Assembly: GCA_017306415.1 (NCBI GenBank)
Contig: JAFKIL010000003.1
Location: 682,001 to 746,000, forward strand
Direction of reading: 5' to 3'
From: Microbacterium sp.
GTDB taxonomy: Bacteria; Actinomycetota; Actinomycetes; Actinomycetales; Microbacteriaceae
DNA: 64,000 nt
Below the pieces are notes generated by a model. The model worked only from the letters and a program-made list of their open reading frames with translations, was not told the origin of the DNA and made no database searches. Of the stretch, positions 61,223 through 64,000 are shown piece after piece. The number at the start of each line of letters is the position of its first letter. Positions within the stretch are counted from its first letter, which is position 1. Both the position numbers and the translations under genes were made by a program.

Positions 61223-63700
61223 TCAGAATCCGGAGCCGTGGGTCTGGAACGGCGCCATCAGCCCGGTGCGCAGGGATGCCGCGGCCAGCGCCTCCGCGGG
61301 CGGCTCGCCCGCCGCGAGGCCCTCGTGCATCGCACCGAGGAGTTCGCACGCGACGTCGTCGGCGACGATGACCGGTGTGGCGACCACGTCTCGCACTCCG
61401 GCGTGGAGCCAGATGCGGGTCATCCCGATGGCCTCCTCCCCCCAGCGCACGGACGAGCGACCCACCTCGCATGCCGACAGCACCACCGTCTCGGGCACCC
61501 GCGGCATGCGATCGATGTCGTATCCGAAGAGCGCGCCGTCGGCGAGCTCGATGCCGGAGAACAGCGGATTGTCGACGGCGTGCCGCCCGTGAGCCGCGAC
61601 GTGGAGCACGTCCACGTCGGCGGCGATGTCGGTCACGGCATCGACCGTCGCGTCGTCGGCGGGCAGGATGCGCGCCTCCGCCCAGGCGGATGCCGCGACC
61701 GCGACCTCCTCCTCGCCACGCGCGACGCGGGGGCCGACCGCGAATCCGACGCGGGCGACGGGCGACGGGCGCGGGCTCTCACGCACGGCCGCCCAGCGGG
61801 TCGCGGACGGAGCGAGGGTGAACACGCGCCCGCGCATGCCGGGCAGCATGGCCCACGGGATGCCGGAGAGCACGCCGGGTGCGGTGACGACGAGTCGCCG
61901 GGTTCCGGCGACTCGCGCGGGCTCGTCGAGGAGGGCCGAGGAGAGCGTCGCCAGTCGGGAGTCCAGAGAGCGCTGCACCACCTGACGCATGGGGCCGGTG
62001 CGCACCGACGCGGACATGTCGAGGTCGGCGCGCAGACCGGGGAGAGCCCTGCGGGCCTCGGGAACGTCGTGCAGGGGGACGAGGTCCGCTCGGGCGCGCG
62101 TCACGACCAGCGCCGTCAGCGAGTCTCCCGTATAGACATAGGCGACCAGCGCCGTCTGTTCGTCGAGCGCGTCCTGCAGGTCGCCCAGGGAGACGCGCTC
62201 CTGCAGACGTGCGCGTCCCGTCTGCGTCCACTGGCGCTCGCGGGCGCGCTCACGGATCGTCACCGCCCGCGGATCGGACATCCACTCGGAGTCGTCCGCT
62301 CTCATCATGCGAAGTTCGGCCAGGTCCGCTGCCAGATCCGGATCGGGCGGAGGACGGAGGGGCACGACCTGCTGCGTCAGGTGGCGCGCCTGTTCGGACC
62401 AGTCGAAGACGACATCGGGACGCCCTGAGCGGACCGCGGACCCGAGCCCTTCCAGGACGAGTCCGTTTCCGTGCATGGCGATGGAGGTCTGGAGGTCGAG
62501 ACTGCCGAACGCGTCCTGCCAGTGCGCGAGCGTGTCCAGACCCGCCGCCGCGTGGCGACGGGCGCTGGCATGGCGGCCGGCGGCCGTCGCCCGCGCTGCT
62601 CGCGCCTCATGAGCGAGGAGCCGGACCTCGATCGAGGCCGAGCGCGGTACGCGGATCGGCGCCCCTGCGGTGATGCCGCGTCTCGCGCGCCAGAGGGCGT
62701 GGGACATCCGCAGCGCAGCGGCCTCGTTGAAGAGCCCGAGCTCGTCCAGGGCGGATGCGGCCTCGTCCACCTCCTCGGTCCGAGGGGGGCGCCGCGGATC
62801 ATCGAGCCGGCCCCCGCCCCGACGGACGCTGCCGCCGCTCAGTGCAGCACGCAGTCGGATGCCGTTCGCACGCGCCGCCCACGTCTCGTTCCCGAGGGTA
62901 CGAAACCTGCGCGCGGCCGCCGCAGCCACCCGCCCCGCGCGGGGCGGGTCATGCATGAGGAGCGATCGCGCGAGGTGGAACTCCGCCTCTGCCCGCGCCT
63001 GCGGGATGCGCGAAGACCCGAACACGGCGGCCGCGGCCTCCAGGATCCGCTCCGCCTCTGTGGTGAGACCCGCGTCGCGAAGGACCTCTGCCCTGTCGAC
63101 ATCCCCGATGGCGCCCATCACCGCGGAGATCCCGGACAGCTCGCGTTGCGCCGCCGACATCATGCCCATCGCGGAGACGAGGTCCCCTTCCAGCAGCGCG
63201 ATGTACCCCTCGTTGTGCCGTGCCTGCGCTTCGTCGACGGGCGACCCGATCCGTTCGAAGATCGTCCGCGCGGCCTCGGCGTCCTGAGCAGCCGCGGCGA
63301 GGTCGCCTCGTCGCATGTTGACGAGGCTCCGGTTGACCAGCAGATTCGCCAATGGCGGCGGATCGTCCTGCAGGCCGGCGATTCCGAGCGCAAGCCACCG
63401 CTCCGCCTCGTCGAACTGGCCGGACTGCTCGGCGAGCGCGCCCATCTGGCCGGCGAGGATGGCGCGCGTATGACCGCCGAGCCCGGGGGTGTCGAGCGCC
63501 GCCTGGCAGATCCTGGTCGCTTCGGCGACGGCTCCGCTCCGAGCGGTGAGATAGGCGAGCGTCCCCGCCACGCGCCCGGCCACGTCGGGATCCTTCGCGC
63601 GCCTCTCCGCGGCCTGCAACAATCGACGGGCTTCGGAGAATCGCCCGCGGTTGACGAGCTCCACCGCGTCACGGTGGAGCTCGTCTGCGGAGCGTGCCAT
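61223..63700 (-). CDS. TPR-CHAT protein (caspase-like protease domain)
   Basis: An 825-residue protein. Residues 1-430 are TPR-like helices (VELVNRGRFSEARRLLQAAERR, QSGQFDEAERWLALG). The C-terminal CHAT domain (about 540-825) carries the dyad His704 (LHVAAHGRH) and Cys744 (VVLSACEVG), followed by GMTRIWLHAGVRDVVATP and MHEGLAAGEPPAEALAAASL. CHAT domains are caspase-fold proteases; known bacterial ones cut partner proteins in defence or stress systems. No signal peptide or membrane segment is seen, so it is cytoplasmic. Its partner may be the gene upstream, of which only the end is in the window. Confidence 0.88.
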   Translation of the reverse strand: MARSADELHRDAVELVNRGRFSEARRLLQAAERRAKDPDVAGRVAGTLAYLTARSGAVAEATRICQAALDTPGLGGHTRAILAGQMGALAEQSGQFDEAERWLALGIAGLQDDPPPLANLLVNRSLVNMRRGDLAAAAQDAEAARTIFERIGSPVDEAQARHNEGYIALLEGDLVSAMGMMSAAQRELSGISAVMGAIGDVDRAEVLRDAGLTTEAERILEAAAAVFGSSRIPQARAEAEFHLARSLLMHDPPRAGRVAAAAARRFRTLGNETWAARANGIRLRAALSGGSVRRGGGRLDDPRRPPRTEEVDEAASALDELGLFNEAAALRMSHALWRARRGITAGAPIRVPRSASIEVRLLAHEARAARATAAGRHASARRHAAAGLDTLAHWQDAFGSLDLQTSIAMHGNGLVLEGLGSAVRSGRPDVVFDWSEQARHLTQQVVPLRPPPDPDLAADLAELRMMRADDSEWMSDPRAVTIRERARERQWTQTGRARLQERVSLGDLQDALDEQTALVAYVYTGDSLTALVVTRARADLVPLHDVPEARRALPGLRADLDMSASVRTGPMRQVVQRSLDSRLATLSSALLDEPARVAGTRRLVVTAPGVLSGIPWAMLPGMRGRVFTLAPSATRWAAVRESPRPSPVARVGFAVGPRVARGEEEVAVAASAWAEARILPADDATVDAVTDIAADVDVLHVAAHGRHAVDNPLFSGIELADGALFGYDIDRMPRVPETVVLSACEVGRSSVRWGEEAIGMTRIWLHAGVRDVVATPVIVADDVACELLGAMHEGLAAGEPPAEALAAASLRTGLMAPFQTHGSGF

Positions 63701-63873
63701 GAGACCATCTTGGCTCGCCCCGACGGATCATGGTCCGCCGCTATGCATCAGAGCTTCCTCGACGCATCGTGGTCCTCGTCCTGCCGACTCCTGATTCATC
63801 CGACGGCTTCCGCTCAGTCCGCGATCTGCGATCCTCCGGTCGAGCCGCCCGCCTCCTGCCGGCGCCCCGGGGA

Positions 63874-64000
63874 TCAGCTGTGGCGCGGCCCGAGCTGCGC
63901 GCAATGCTCGATCACGAGCTTCTCCGCCTTCCTCAGTGCGGCGATGCGCGCGTCCCGGTCATTGAGCGACCCCTCGGCGAGTGCGTCCGCGATCTGCGCT
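63874..64000 (-). CDS. C-terminal part of an unrecognised gene
   Basis: The last 41 codons of a minus-strand gene that begins outside the window: ...QIADALAEGSLNDRDARIAA LRKAEKLVIEHC ...GPRHS. The peptide is helical and charged. Its stop is 173 bases before the CHAT gene start, on the same strand, so it may belong to the same unit. No family can be assigned. Confidence 0.5.
   Translation of the reverse strand, partial: AQIADALAEGSLNDRDARIAALRKAEKLVIEHCAQLGPRHS

Noticed and set aside
63660-63676. CCACCG-CGTCA-CGGTGG hairpin near the CHAT gene start
   Set aside because: It lies within the coding region, is only 6 bp, and is explained by the codons present; not enough to claim regulation.
1-64000. 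tRNA, rRNA or CRISPR features
   Set aside because: I looked for TPsiC-like GTTCGA boxes with matching stems, for conserved 16S/23S segments, and for arrays of evenly spaced direct repeats. None was found. A tRNAscan or CRISPR search would be decisive.

Overview
The window is high-GC actinobacterial DNA. Codon use with very frequent GC at third positions, the SARP/AfsR-type regulator, an F420-type LLM oxidoreductase, a DivIVA-like coiled-coil protein, a WYL-free Lhr helicase paired with a Nei glycosylase, and TANNNT-type promoters placed directly before start codons all point to a member of the Microbacteriaceae, most likely Microbacterium or a close relative (inference; no rRNA or tRNA is present to confirm it). 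Gene density is high and most neighbours overlap by 4 bases (ATGA or GTGA), so translational coupling is the rule.

Layout. 1-5.8 kb (minus): an exported glycerophosphodiesterase, a NarL-type two-component system, a small membrane protein, and the 5-oxoprolinase genes pxpA and fused pxpBC. 6-7 kb: a spermidine-synthase-like protein. 6.9-17.3 kb (minus): one tightly coupled five-gene unit made of an AfsR/SARP-type regulator, two large FtsX-type permeases and two ATPases, one of which carries an AbrB-like tail. 17.4-19.7 kb: small TPR, SprT-like, ComB-like and START-like genes. 20.1-25.2 kb: a MacB-type ABC pair, a hemerythrin-like protein and a second two-component system. 25.3-29.4 kb: a nitrilase-family amidohydrolase, a hydantoinase/dihydropyrimidinase, an LLM oxidoreductase and an Lrp-type regulator, which look like a reductive pyrimidine or hydantoin degradation locus. 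29.5-32.7 kb: a DUF6421-like protein, an SDR and a threonine aldolase, followed by a scar of decayed duplicate gene ends (32.7-33.7 kb). 33.8-38.8 kb: DivIVA-like protein, NUDIX-like protein, carboxylesterase, and an ABC-F ATPase with a probable leader peptide. 38.8-44.6 kb: PspC, Lhr helicase, Nei. 44.8-57.4 kb: polyamine uptake (potADBC), amidohydrolase, FAD-dependent amine oxidase, cupin, PucR regulator, methylmalonate-semialdehyde dehydrogenase and a class III aminotransferase. 57.5-64 kb: hexapeptide-repeat protein, DUF1254/DUF1214 protein, two membrane proteins, a LysR effector-domain protein without HTH, a TPR-CHAT protease-like protein and the end of one more gene.

How the genes may work together. 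The 25-28 kb locus would deliver beta-amino acids such as beta-alanine, and the aminotransferase plus CoA-acylating semialdehyde dehydrogenase at 54-57 kb could carry beta-alanine or GABA-type products on to central metabolism; the pot genes and the amine oxidase supply polyamines to the same end (inference).

The least expected content is not in the genes but in the DNA between and within them. Several families of short palindromic elements with perfect arms and variable cores occur: a related pair at 5837-5938 and 22444-22553 in two divergent promoter regions; one inserted in frame inside the ABC-F coding sequence (38257-38341); a 106-bp duplicated element at 19757 and 19980; a chain of three interlocked perfect inverted repeats at 26174-26375; and hairpins in convergent gene gaps at 52635-52700 and 60945-60992. 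No tRNA, rRNA, CRISPR array, transposase or integrase gene was seen.
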